Origin: Stieleria sp. JC731
GTDB lineage: Bacteria; Planctomycetota; Planctomycetia; Pirellulales; Pirellulaceae
Assembly (NCBI RefSeq): GCF_020966635.1
Contig: NZ_JAJKFQ010000002.1
Span: 62,001-126,000 of the forward strand
Direction: 5' to 3'
Length of the DNA: 64,000 bases
Positions 29,114-37,498 of this stretch are shown in pieces. Both the position numbers and the translations under genes were made by a program. Each line of letters begins with the position of its first letter. The stretch's first letter is position 1. The notes under the pieces are model-generated. The model was not told the origin of the DNA, did not search any database, and saw nothing but the letters and a program-made list of their open reading frames with translations.

Positions 29114-30490
29114 ATGCGAAAAATCTTCTCCGTCCTAACTTTCGCTGCTATCCCCGCCGTCGCGTTTGTCGGCGGATGTAATCGCGGCACCGAAAATTAT
29201 AAGGCTGAATTCGAGCCTAATTTGGTGCACGCGATGAAGTATCAGATCAAGAACGAAGTCTCGATGGACCAAGCGCTTGCCGATACCACGTGGATCATCA
29301 ACGGCATGTTTGGCACCCCGGACGAACCCAAGATGCCAGAGGTGCTTAGCGGAGAGGATTTCGAAGACCTCGTCGATATGGAACGCCTCAAAAAGGCGGC
29401 TGGCCCAATCGCCGACGGCAGTGGTCTCTACCGAAAGCATTGCGTTAGCTGCCATGGGGTCACGGGGAACGGTCGTGGTGAAAACTCCGCCATCCTTGAT
29501 CCCTACCCACGCGACTATCGCATGGGACTATTCAAGTGGAAATCAACCAAGCGTGGCGCCAAGCCGACCCGTGATGACCTAGTTCATGTGATCGGTGATG
29601 GGATCGATGGCACCGCGATGAAGAAAATCCCTGAACTATCCGAAGAGGATGTCGAAGCACTCGTCGACTATGTCATTTATCTGTCGATCCGCGGCGAAGT
29701 TGAACGCACGATCATCGACGAAGCTGTATTCGAGCTTGATTTCGAAGTCGACCGTATTCTCGATACCGAATTTGCCGAACGCATGAAAACCGAAGGCGAA
29801 TCGATTCGAAAGCAGGTCGAAGCTTGGGAGGAAGATGGCGAAGACGAGGAATCACCGGTGGCAAAGCTGGCTGAAAAGCTTGAGTACTACGAAGATTCGA
29901 TCGGCTTGGCAGACGAACTTGCCGAGGACATCGCAGGTTCGTGGCTAGACGCCGAAGATGACTTTGTCGAAGTCCCCGATCCACCAGAAGACGTTCCCGT
30001 ACCTGACTCCTACGAAGAGTTCGTGCAGATGCAATCCGGTGACGAAGCCGAAGCATTGACCGCGTCGGTGGAACGCGGCAAAGCCGTCTTCACCGGAAAA
30101 ATTGCCGGCTGCAATAAATGCCACGGCAACTCGGGCAAAGGGGATGGCCAAAACAAAGACTACGACGACTGGACCAAAGATTGGACCTCGCGAGTTGGCT
30201 TGAAACCAGAGGACCTGGAAACCTTGATCCCGCTGATGGCACGGGGCGCGATGCCGCCGAAAAATGCTTTGCCGCGGAACTTCACCGAAGGCGTATTCCG
30301 TGGCGGTAGCTCGCGAGAAGACCTATACCGTCGGATCACACAAGGTATTGAAGGGTCACCGATGCCGGCGGCCAGCACCTTCGTTCCTGGCGAATACGAA
30401 AAAGTCGACATCTGGCACCTGATCAACTTCATTCGGTCGCTTCAAGAATCTTCCGATCAGCCTGCTGCCGAGATGCAGGCGGCTAAATAG
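29114..30490 (+). CDS. Di-haem cytochrome c lipoprotein
   Basis: 458 aa. A lipoprotein signal (FSVLTFAAIPAVAFVGGC) puts the mature Cys at about residue 22, so it should be anchored to a membrane facing the periplasm. Two class-I cytochrome c domains each carry a CxxCH motif: CVSCHG near residue 110 and CNKCHG near residue 335, followed by GDG and a distal methionine candidate (AMPPKNALP, SPMPAAS). An acidic helical insert of about 120 residues separates them. It resembles planctomycete electron-transfer lipoproteins found near respiratory or alternative complex III genes, none of which is in this window. The start is ATG 29114. Confidence 0.88.
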   Translation: MRKIFSVLTFAAIPAVAFVGGCNRGTENYKAEFEPNLVHAMKYQIKNEVSMDQALADTTWIINGMFGTPDEPKMPEVLSGEDFEDLVDMERLKKAAGPIADGSGLYRKHCVSCHGVTGNGRGENSAILDPYPRDYRMGLFKWKSTKRGAKPTRDDLVHVIGDGIDGTAMKKIPELSEEDVEALVDYVIYLSIRGEVERTIIDEAVFELDFEVDRILDTEFAERMKTEGESIRKQVEAWEEDGEDEESPVAKLAEKLEYYEDSIGLADELAEDIAGSWLDAEDDFVEVPDPPEDVPVPDSYEEFVQMQSGDEAEALTASVERGKAVFTGKIAGCNKCHGNSGKGDGQNKDYDDWTKDWTSRVGLKPEDLETLIPLMARGAMPPKNALPRNFTEGVFRGGSSREDLYRRITQGIEGSPMPAASTFVPGEYEKVDIWHLINFIRSLQESSDQPAAEMQAAK

Positions 30491-30935
30491 CAAAAGCGTC
30501 GATTCTGGGGTGCTTTCAAATGATCGCACCCGGTTGGCTCAGCGGCACTCGTCCTTGGAACCCACATCACAAGTTCCAGTCTCGACAAAAGAGACAAATG
30601 TACGGGTGCCTTTTCATCTCACTTGTGCTCAACCCACCATCGGCGAACTCCGCCACGATCGGTAAACTCTTGTACCGGAATCATTTCGATTCCCCCCTCG
30701 CGATGCCTTTGCTGGTCATCTGTGGTCAGATCGCGGGCCCCTCGTCATCCTGACGTTGCTTTTATGGGGGAATTGTTGTTTGATCCGCAATGAGCGAACC
30801 TGTTTTGCCAAGTGGTGCGTCCATCATTTCGACGACCGACACACCACAACCAGTTGGTAGACGTGACCCCGGATACATTCCTGGCTTACTAGCAGGCGCC
30901 CGCTCCAGCCCAAACCACTCGGATTCATCAACGCC
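30491..30935. other. Intergenic region upstream of glnS
   Basis: About 445 bp without a supportable gene. A frame of 77 codons (30520-30753) has no recognisable features. Small hairpin potential (GGAAC...GTTCC near 30557-30577) is visible, but no riboswitch, T-box or tRNA was recognised. Confidence 0.4.
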
Positions 30936-32642
30936 ATGAATGACACGACACGCCAGAGCGATTCAGCATCCAGCCGCCCCAACAAACACTTTATCGAACA
31001 AGCGATTGACGCGGATCTGGCAGCCGGAAAGGCGTCCGGCGTCTTCACCCGGTTTCCACCGGAGCCCAATGGCTACCTTCACATTGGCCATGCAAAAAGC
31101 ATCTGCTTAAATTTTGGGTTGGCGAAAAACTACTCTGGCACATGCAACTTGCGTTTTGACGATACCAACCCGTCAAAGGAAGAAACCGAATACGTCGACT
31201 CGATCATGGCTGACGTCCAGTGGCTGGGATTCCAGTGGGACTCGCTTCACTACGCCAGCGACTACTTCGAACAGCTTTATCAATGGGCCGAAAAGCTAAT
31301 TGCGGACGGCAAGGCCTATGTTTGTGACTTAAACGCAGAAGAGACCCGTCAATATCGCGGATCGCTAACGGAGCCTGGCAAAAACAGTCCTCACCGCGAT
31401 CGAACGCCAGAAGAAAACCTCGATCTGTTCCGCCGCATGAAGGCTGGCGAATTCCCTGATGGTAGCCGGACGCTACGGGCAAAGATCGACATGGCATCGC
31501 CCAATTTGAATCTTCGGGATCCGGTCATGTACCGGATCATGCATGCCCACCATCATCGCACCGGCGACAAGTGGTGCATCTATCCGATGTACGACTGGGC
31601 ACACGGGCAAAGTGACTCGATCGAAGGAATCACGTTTTCGATTTGCACGTTGGAATTCGAAAACCATCGACCGCTCTACGATTGGTATTGCGATGCTCTG
31701 GAAATCCACCACCCACGACAAATGGAGTTCGCCCGTTTGAACATGACCTACACCGTCATGAGCAAACGTAAGCTGCTGCAACTGGTCAAAGAAAACCATG
31801 TCACCGGCTGGGATGATCCGCGAATGCCAACGATCAGCGGATTGCGTCGTCGCGGATACACTCCCGAATCGATCCGCAACTTCGCGATCGATGTCGGTGT
31901 TGCCAAATTCAACAGCACCATTGATGTCATCCGGCTTGAGAACGCCGTTCGTGAACACCTCAATCGTGTCGCTCCGCGACGGATGGTCGTTTTCAATCCG
32001 ATCAAATTGACGATCACCAACTGGCCAGAAGGCAAAGTCGAAATGATGGATGTCGGCAACAACCCAGAAGACGAATCAGCAGGCACACGCCAAGTCCCAT
32101 TCACGGGCAGCCTCCTGATCGGGGACGATGACTTCCGCGAAGAAGCCCCTCGAAAATTCTTCCGTTTAAAGAAAGGCGGTTCGGTTCGGCTCCGCGGTGG
32201 CTACATCATCGATTGCCAAGATGTCGTGAAAGACAGCGACGGCAACATCACAGAAGTCCTTTGCACCTACGACCCTGAAACCAAATCGGGTGAAGACAAC
32301 TCTGGCCGGAAGGTCAAAGGCACGATCCATTGGGTTAGTGCTGATGAAGCCGTCGAAGTCGAAGTCCGTAATTACGACCGATTGTTTGCGGTCGAAAACC
32401 CTGACCAAGCGGACGAAGGCAAGACATTCCTCGACAACATGAATCCAAACTCGCTGGAAGTCGTTAAGGGATATGCGGAGCCTGAAATCAATTCAGCCGA
32501 AGTCGAAGAGCACTTCCAATTCGAACGACTGGGGTACTACGTGGTCGATCGTGATTCCACATCCGAGAAACTTGTCTTTAACCGAATCGTTCCCCTGCGT
32601 GATAGCTGGGGCAAGATGGTTGCGACCGGCAAAGCCAACTAG
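30936..32642 (+). CDS. glnS: Glutaminyl-tRNA synthetase
   Basis: 568 aa, class I synthetase charging tRNA-Gln with glutamine. The HIGH motif is [20 protein letters not shown], the KMSKS motif is VMSKRKL, and the GlnS-specific segments [19 protein letters not shown] and [25 protein letters not shown] are present. The two-barrel anticodon-binding region occupies residues 340-568. Most bacteria outside proteobacteria and a few other lineages use GatCAB amidation instead, so a GlnS here fits the known planctomycete distribution and implies an ancient transfer. ATG 30936 was taken; a long upstream gap precedes it. Confidence 0.96.
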   Translation: MNDTTRQSDSASSRPNKHFIEQAIDADLAAGKASGVFTRFPPEPNGYLHIGHAKSICLNFGLAKNYSGTCNLRFDDTNPSKEETEYVDSIMADVQWLGFQWDSLHYASDYFEQLYQWAEKLIADGKAYVCDLNAEETRQYRGSLTEPGKNSPHRDRTPEENLDLFRRMKAGEFPDGSRTLRAKIDMASPNLNLRDPVMYRIMHAHHHRTGDKWCIYPMYDWAHGQSDSIEGITFSICTLEFENHRPLYDWYCDALEIHHPRQMEFARLNMTYTVMSKRKLLQLVKENHVTGWDDPRMPTISGLRRRGYTPESIRNFAIDVGVAKFNSTIDVIRLENAVREHLNRVAPRRMVVFNPIKLTITNWPEGKVEMMDVGNNPEDESAGTRQVPFTGSLLIGDDDFREEAPRKFFRLKKGGSVRLRGGYIIDCQDVVKDSDGNITEVLCTYDPETKSGEDNSGRKVKGTIHWVSADEAVEVEVRNYDRLFAVENPDQADEGKTFLDNMNPNSLEVVKGYAEPEINSAEVEEHFQFERLGYYVVDRDSTSEKLVFNRIVPLRDSWGKMVATGKAN

Positions 32643-32763
32643 CCAGTGGGCTGTCTGATTGGCCTATGCCAGCGGAAACTTCGCGACGATGTCCTCGTGA
32701 TTGTTTTCAGACATCCAGATTTCTTTTGTTGCTTTGTCCGTTGATTTAACAGGGACGACAAAC

Positions 32764-34479
32764 ATGCCCAGAAACGTTCGCTCGACGAGTCAACGGTTTG
32801 AGCGTCTTGAGCACCGTCATTTGATGGCGGCTGCTCCCATGGAAATCTATGCCATGGAAATCGTCAATCTGATGCGTCAAGATCCGCCTGCCTTTGCGGA
32901 TGTTCTCGATCAGATGCGATCGAATCAAGCCGGGGAAGGACATGGCTTTGCCAACACCGACCCGGTTTGGCAAGACTTGCGTGAGGCGATCGAAATCGGA
33001 TTCATGCCCTCAAATGTTCCAGCGGCTCTCGAATTGCTCCGGGGCACCGATCCTTTGCCACCGCTGACTTGGGAAGATTCACTTTATGCCGAGTCCAGCA
33101 ACCACAACAACTGGATGCAGACGACCTGCTTTGCTCACAGCACTCCTGAAAATTCAAGCGCGTCAGGCTGTTTGGGACAATTGCCAGGGCTGACTTACAA
33201 CCCGTCTCGCGCGGCAAGCCAACCAGATTACATCGGAGACAGCACACTCGGGGAATGGAGCAGCGGCGCATTTAACGAGAACATTGGCTACCAATCGGGG
33301 CCAACAATGCCACACACTCGCGATGCGTATCAAGTCGGTTCGGATGACCACCGTCAAAGGCAAGCTTACTATGACATTGTCAGTTTCGTATTGGAATTCA
33401 ATTCGGGATCGCTAGGGCACCTGGAAGCTCTGCTTCATCCTCGGCGTGACGCGATCGGAATCGCGTATGCAACGCTTGACGGGTTCAGCATCTTCTCATC
33501 CGATACGAACTTCTTGGCAACACACACATTGTCAAGGAATGCGAGTGTCGGTGCGTACCTGACAGGCATCGCCTACGACGATACCGATAACAATGGCTTG
33601 TTTGATCTAGGCGAGCAGTCCAGCGGTTGCATTTCGGTGACGCCGGTCAACAGTTCAACCACCACACAGTACTGCAGCTCTGACGACGAAGTCGGCCTAC
33701 TGTCGCAGTTCCTTCCCGTCGGAGACTACTGGATCGACGGTGGCGTCACGCGAAAACTGATTCAGCTGGTGTACCAATCCCAGAATCAAAACATTGATGT
33801 CAGCGCGATGCTGAAACAAGAATCACTTTTTGACGTGGGGTATGCTGCAGTTCAACCGGAGTTGGTCTCCGGCACACACACAATTCCAGCCGGAACAGGC
33901 TATGTCACAATGATGATTGTCGCTGAAACCGACGCGACGATCCAAATTGAATACGACGCGGGACTGAACGACCAAGTTTGGATCACGACACCAGATCGAA
34001 TCGAAGTCGGATCACGAGACGGGAATCAAGTTAACGCAACACTTGAAGCCGGCGCGCAGTACGTCGTCATAGCGGGTTCTATAGACCAAGCTAGCCAGCT
34101 ACATATCACGACAACAGGAAGTGTCAATTCGCAACTGACCAATCTATTTGACTCCGCTGATGTCGACCAATCGGGCACCGCGACGCCGATTGATGCCCTC
34201 GTCGTGATCAATCAGCTTGCGATCCAGTTCGGATCCGATCTCCCGCTGACATCGCGTTACTATTTAGATACCAATGGCGACGGGGTCTTAACGCCCCGCG
34301 ACGCTTTGTTCGTCTTGAACGCGATCGCGATCCGTCAAAGCGAAAGCACCAGCAGCATCCAAGTTGCCGAATCAGAAATGGATTCGTCTCAGTCGATTCA
34401 GTCGTTTTCCGCTACAAACAAATCTACTCGCGAGCAAATGATCGATCATTGGATGACCGATCTTGGCACGCTGTTTTAA
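32764..34479 (+). CDS. Extracellular CAP/SCP-domain protein with LExRxLL export motif and dockerin-like tail
   Basis: 571 aa. The N-terminus RFERLEHRHLMAAAP matches the planctomycete 'LEPR-XLL' motif that replaces a normal signal peptide in large exported proteins. Residues 25-260 resemble a CAP/SCP (PR-1-like) domain: LTWEDSLYAESSNHNNWMQ, FAHSTPENSS, AFNENIGYQSG, HLEALLHP. A SdrD-like prealbumin region (YDDTDNNGLFDLGEQ) and a beta-rich segment follow. Near residue 480 are paired dockerin type I-like calcium loops (DVDQSGTATPIDALVVINQL and DTNGDGVLTPRDALFVLNAI). An AGGGA ribosome site supports ATG 32764. No cohesin partner is in the window, so the dockerin pair may act in surface assembly rather than a cellulosome. 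Confidence 0.85.
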   Translation: MPRNVRSTSQRFERLEHRHLMAAAPMEIYAMEIVNLMRQDPPAFADVLDQMRSNQAGEGHGFANTDPVWQDLREAIEIGFMPSNVPAALELLRGTDPLPPLTWEDSLYAESSNHNNWMQTTCFAHSTPENSSASGCLGQLPGLTYNPSRAASQPDYIGDSTLGEWSSGAFNENIGYQSGPTMPHTRDAYQVGSDDHRQRQAYYDIVSFVLEFNSGSLGHLEALLHPRRDAIGIAYATLDGFSIFSSDTNFLATHTLSRNASVGAYLTGIAYDDTDNNGLFDLGEQSSGCISVTPVNSSTTTQYCSSDDEVGLLSQFLPVGDYWIDGGVTRKLIQLVYQSQNQNIDVSAMLKQESLFDVGYAAVQPELVSGTHTIPAGTGYVTMMIVAETDATIQIEYDAGLNDQVWITTPDRIEVGSRDGNQVNATLEAGAQYVVIAGSIDQASQLHITTTGSVNSQLTNLFDSADVDQSGTATPIDALVVINQLAIQFGSDLPLTSRYYLDTNGDGVLTPRDALFVLNAIAIRQSESTSSIQVAESEMDSSQSIQSFSATNKSTREQMIDHWMTDLGTLF

Positions 34480-34497
34480 GCAGGCGTCTATAAATCG

Positions 34498-35649
34498 ATG
34501 ACTCGTCATGACTGGCAAGACTTTCAAGAACCGCTGTCTCAGTTGCAAAGCCAGTCGCGTTTCCGAAAGCTGGTGCCGCGTACTTCCGACGGAGTTTTGA
34601 TTCAGCAACCCGATGGTCGTCGCCTGATCAACTTTGGATCGAATGACTATCTTGGGCTAGCGATGGAAAATCGAGGCCAGCAGCGATCAGAAACTTGTAG
34701 CGGTGCGGGTGCGAGTGCACTGGTCTGCGGCTGGACTCGGCAGCACGAACAACTGGCCGCCAATCTTGCAGCATTTGAACAGACGGAAAGCGCTGTCCTG
34801 TTTCCAAGTGGCTTTGCAGCGTGCAGCGGCACGATCGCGACGCTTTGCCGCGAAGGCGATCTGATCCTGAGTGACCGTCTAAATCATGCGTCATTGATTG
34901 ACGGTTGTCGCTTGAGTCGCGCAGAATGCTTGGTCTATCCACATCGTGACGTCGACTTTATTGCAACGACTTTGCAGCAAAAGCGTTCACAATACAAACG
35001 TGTTTGGATCGTAAGCGAAGCGGTCTTCAGTATGGATGGCCATGTGGCTCCACTAATTGACTTGGTCGATGTTGCCGAACGATTCGAAGCCACCATGATC
35101 GTCGATGAAGCTCATGGAACAGGTGTGTTGGGCGAACACCTTTCGGGAGCCTGTGAAGAGTTTGATGTGAAAGACCGGATAGCGATACGCCTCGGCACGC
35201 TTAGCAAAGCAATTGGCAGCCAGGGAGGTTTCGTTGTCGGCCCCAAGATCATTTCAGACTATTTAGTCAATCATTGCCGGCCACTGATCTTCAGCACCGC
35301 GCTGTCTCCACTAGCGGTCGATGCGGCGGCCCATTTTTTTAGAATCCGAGACGAGTTGAAATCGCGCAGGTCCATCGTCTGTCAGCATTCCCAGCGACTC
35401 AGAGCCGCCTTGGGACGAACCAGCGATCCGATTGAAACCAAGGTCCCGATCGTCCCTATCGTTGTCGGCTCAGACTCCGATGCCATGCAGCTTTCGGATT
35501 TGCTTCTCCAGCAAGGCTTCTACGTCCCTGCCATCCGTCCGCCAACCGTCCCTGAGGGAACCTCGCGACTTCGCGTTTCCTTGTCCGCGGCTCATCAGTC
35601 AGAAATGTTGGACCGACTGATCAACGTTTTGAAGTCCAGAATCTCATAA
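34498..35649 (+). CDS. bioF: 8-amino-7-oxononanoate synthase (BioF-like)
   Basis: 383 aa, PLP enzyme of the alpha-oxoamine synthase family. It condenses pimeloyl-thioester with alanine in biotin synthesis. Seen are FGSNDYLGLA near the N-terminus, GAGASALVCGWTRQHEQLA, VDEAHGTGVLG (Asp and His of the cofactor site) and the Schiff-base lysine in LGTLSKAIGSQGG. Other biotin genes are absent from the window, so assignment to BioF rather than a related 2-amino-3-ketobutyrate ligase or serine palmitoyltransferase rests on sequence pattern only. It begins 18 bp after the CAP/dockerin gene, suggesting shared transcription. Confidence 0.85.
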   Translation: MTRHDWQDFQEPLSQLQSQSRFRKLVPRTSDGVLIQQPDGRRLINFGSNDYLGLAMENRGQQRSETCSGAGASALVCGWTRQHEQLAANLAAFEQTESAVLFPSGFAACSGTIATLCREGDLILSDRLNHASLIDGCRLSRAECLVYPHRDVDFIATTLQQKRSQYKRVWIVSEAVFSMDGHVAPLIDLVDVAERFEATMIVDEAHGTGVLGEHLSGACEEFDVKDRIAIRLGTLSKAIGSQGGFVVGPKIISDYLVNHCRPLIFSTALSPLAVDAAAHFFRIRDELKSRRSIVCQHSQRLRAALGRTSDPIETKVPIVPIVVGSDSDAMQLSDLLLQQGFYVPAIRPPTVPEGTSRLRVSLSAAHQSEMLDRLINVLKSRIS

Positions 35650-35851
35650 TTTCGTGTGCCTCAGACGCGTATTTCGGTTGCTTCTGAAGCGGCAGACCAT
35701 CTCCCAACGTCGGCCCCGAAAAGCCCTAATCACTTCGTCCACCAGCAGTTACGCCTCTCCTTCGCAATGGCCATGGGCTACCGGGTGGATTTTGTAGACC
35801 TGTTTTGTTGGTTTCGCTTGACTATTGGTGTCAGTGACCAACCCTTCACCA
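35650..35851. other. Leader/promoter region upstream of the riboswitch
   Basis: About 200 bp after bioF with no gene. The promoter of the long operon downstream should lie here; a TTGACT at 35817-35822 is present but no matching -10 element is evident. Confidence 0.35.
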
Positions 35852-35901
35852 GAGTGCCCCGGGCTGCGCGACGAGAATGCGCAAGCGCCTCGGGGATACT
35901 C
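35852..35901 (+). promoter_or_regulatory. Stem-loop directly upstream of the riboswitch core
   Basis: GAGTGCCCCG at 35852-35861 can pair with CGGGGATACTC at 35891-35901, with a two-base offset. Inner GC-rich pairing (GCGC...GCGC) extends the stem. It ends about 35 nt before the conserved GEMM core and may be a companion structure. Confidence 0.45.
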
Positions 35902-35922
35902 AGTGAGTAATCCGGCGGTGTC

Positions 35923-36010
35923 CGGGGCTCGCGATAAAGGCAAGCCGACCGCGAGGTCGTGCACGCAAAGTGACGGATCTCTCGAAACGGGAGATGGCCG
36001 CGCCACCGAA
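35923..36010 (+). ncRNA. Cyclic-di-GMP-I (GEMM-I) riboswitch aptamer, candidate
   Basis: Conserved GEMM-I elements occur in order: AAAGGCAAGCC (35936-35946; consensus RGGCAAACC), a 4-bp hairpin with GNRA loop (GACC-GCGA-GGTC, 35947-35958), ACGCAAAG (35963-35970), a second stem ATCTCTC/GGGAGAT (35977-35995), and GGCCGCGCCACCGAA, which corresponds to the terminal AGCCGGGUUACCGA block. By alignment with the V. cholerae Vc2 aptamer, the ligand-contacting G20 equals G35939 and A47 equals A35967. This predicts c-di-GMP rather than the cGAMP variant (A at position 20). P1 pairing is less clear. It lies 68-155 nt upstream of the receiver gene that opens the chemosensory operon, a common GEMM context. 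Confidence 0.75.
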
Positions 36011-36031
36011 CGAAATCCCCCACGCACAGTG

Positions 36032-36061
36032 TCGGCGCATGGATCACCATGGGCACGCCGA
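36032..36061 (+). promoter_or_regulatory. Hairpin before the operon start, possible riboswitch expression platform
   Basis: TCGGCG (36032-36037) pairs with CGCCGA (36056-36061), and ATGG pairs with CCAT inside. It ends four bases before the GGAG ribosome site of the first operon gene (ATG 36078). It lies between aptamer and start codon, where an expression platform is expected; no U-tract follows, so translational control would be more likely than termination. Confidence 0.45.
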
Positions 36062-36077
36062 TACCGGAGTCTTATCC

Positions 36078-36515
36078 ATGACCGCTACGCAACCGTCGGC
36101 CAATGCGCCCGACCGGTCCACCGCTAGCCCACAAGAAACGCACACGGTTCTTGTCGCCGACGACAGCATGACCGTGCTTCGTTTGATCGATCGCACTTTG
36201 CGTGAAGCGGGCTATCGAGTGCTGCTAGCCGAGGACGGTCGCCAAGCCGTTTCTTGTGCATTAACCGAGCACCCAGATCTGGTTGTCTTGGACATCAACA
36301 TGCCCGAGTTAGATGGGTATGGGGTCTGTCACGAATTGTTGGCCAACCCGACATGGGAAAGCCGCACTCCAGTGATCTTCCTGACCAGTGCCGAAGAACC
36401 TCACCTATCCGTTTTAGGTGAAGAACTCGGCGCCTTTTTGTCCAAACCAACAGAACCTGAATTGCTGCTGAAGACAGTCGCCACATTGATCAGCCAAAGA
36501 GCAAACGCCCGTTAA
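36078..36515 (+). CDS. Single-domain response regulator (CheY-like receiver)
   Basis: 145 aa. A short Ser/Pro N-terminus precedes a full receiver domain: VLVADDSMTVLRLIDRTL (acidic pair), phosphoacceptor D72 in VVLDINMPELDG, the conserved Thr/Ser in IFLTSA, and the switch lysine in LSKPTEPELL. With no output domain it should act by protein contact, as CheY/PilG-type regulators do. The start was placed at ATG 36078 with GGAG upstream; in-frame ATGs further upstream would run into the riboswitch region. It is the first gene of the long operon and probably receives phosphate from the CheA-like kinase five genes downstream. Confidence 0.88.
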   Translation: MTATQPSANAPDRSTASPQETHTVLVADDSMTVLRLIDRTLREAGYRVLLAEDGRQAVSCALTEHPDLVVLDINMPELDGYGVCHELLANPTWESRTPVIFLTSAEEPHLSVLGEELGAFLSKPTEPELLLKTVATLISQRANAR

Positions 36516-36579
36516 AGCGGTAGTTGCTCCCTCGTTGAACTCTGATGTGCGATGTCGCGATGCGCCACAAGCGACGGTA

Positions 36580-36822
36580 ATGCAAATGAACAACCCAATG
36601 GCTACCAACCCTATGGCATCCGGCTCCCAAGGCAAAAATTCACACGAGGATTTCGAGTTAACCATCGAAACCTTGGACGCCTGGGAACAGGAACTTGATC
36701 AGTTTTCGTCTCAAATTCTGCGACGAATCAACGAACTTACAGGACAACCGACAGACAACATCACGGCAGAGGCATCCGACGCCCTCCGGGCTTTGCAAGG
36801 ACTTCGTGGCCGCACGCAATAA
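36580..36822 (+). CDS. Small acidic protein of the chemosensory operon, unrecognised
   Basis: 80 aa. A Met/Asn/Pro-rich leader is followed by an acidic helical segment (HEDFELTIETLDAWEQELDQF) and a second predicted helix near the C-terminus; a two-helix or coiled-coil protein is likely. No family was recognised. Position between the receiver and cheW genes on the same strand with short gaps (64 and 75 bp) supports a real gene. It could be an adaptor. ATG 36580 is preceded by GACGG; a TTG-initiated longer form is possible. Confidence 0.6.
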   Translation: MQMNNPMATNPMASGSQGKNSHEDFELTIETLDAWEQELDQFSSQILRRINELTGQPTDNITAEASDALRALQGLRGRTQ

Positions 36823-36897
36823 CGTGCTCAAACGTGTGTTCGCTTAACCGGAGCGACGATCCCGTGACAACAAACGAAATAGTCTGAATAAAAAAAC

Positions 36898-37422
36898 ATG
36901 ATGGATAGCTCAATGACCAATCGATCTCGCATCGAGAACCTTAGCGATAAACACTGCATGTTTCGTTGTGGTGATGCGATTTTTGCATTGCCCGCGACGA
37001 CAGTTCGCGAAGTCACCATCATGCCGAACATCGTCCCGGTTCCTCTTAGCCATCCGTCACTGTTCGGGATCGGAAACTTGCGAAGTGAGTTTTTACCGGT
37101 GATCGACCTGGAGCCCATCGTTGGGGATCAGGCGAGACGACAGAACCATACCGGCCAGTTAATTATCGTTGAAAACCCACTCGGTGATTGGGCTATCGCT
37201 ATCGACAAAGTGATCGCAATCGACGGAATCGAAACACACATCGACGCCGCTCAACGTAACGACAACTCCGCAAACTTCATGCTCGGCACCGCGACTTATC
37301 AAAGCAAAGTCATCAGCGTCTTGGACGTTCATGGACTGCAACGTATCGCCCAGCAAACCTTGGAAAACCAATGGTCGCGTACCGATTCACCCTGGTCCGT
37401 CGCCCATTCGATCGCGACCTAA
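36898..37422 (+). CDS. cheW: CheW-like coupling protein
   Basis: 174 aa. A CheW fold spans almost the whole protein: [52 protein letters not shown] (the typical hinge HPxxxGxxNLRGxxxPVIDL) and [18 protein letters not shown]. It should bridge the transmembrane receptor and the CheA kinase in a signalling array. The receptor gene follows and the two frames nearly abut. The N-terminal start is ATG 36898; ATG 36913 is also in frame and neither has a strong ribosome site. Confidence 0.88.
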   Translation: MMDSSMTNRSRIENLSDKHCMFRCGDAIFALPATTVREVTIMPNIVPVPLSHPSLFGIGNLRSEFLPVIDLEPIVGDQARRQNHTGQLIIVENPLGDWAIAIDKVIAIDGIETHIDAAQRNDNSANFMLGTATYQSKVISVLDVHGLQRIAQQTLENQWSRTDSPWSVAHSIAT

Positions 37423-37498
37423 ACGATTCAAAACTGAAACCGAATTCAATTACGACAGATTCTTCCGCGCACAACTTTTTGTCCACGAAGCACTTCGC

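Noticed and set aside
30520-30753. 77-codon frame upstream of glnS
   Set aside because: No ribosome site, no domain, composition like the surrounding non-coding DNA.
35923-36010. cGAMP-type (GEMM-Ib) assignment for the riboswitch
   Set aside because: The position equivalent to G20 is G, which predicts c-di-GMP rather than cGAMP.
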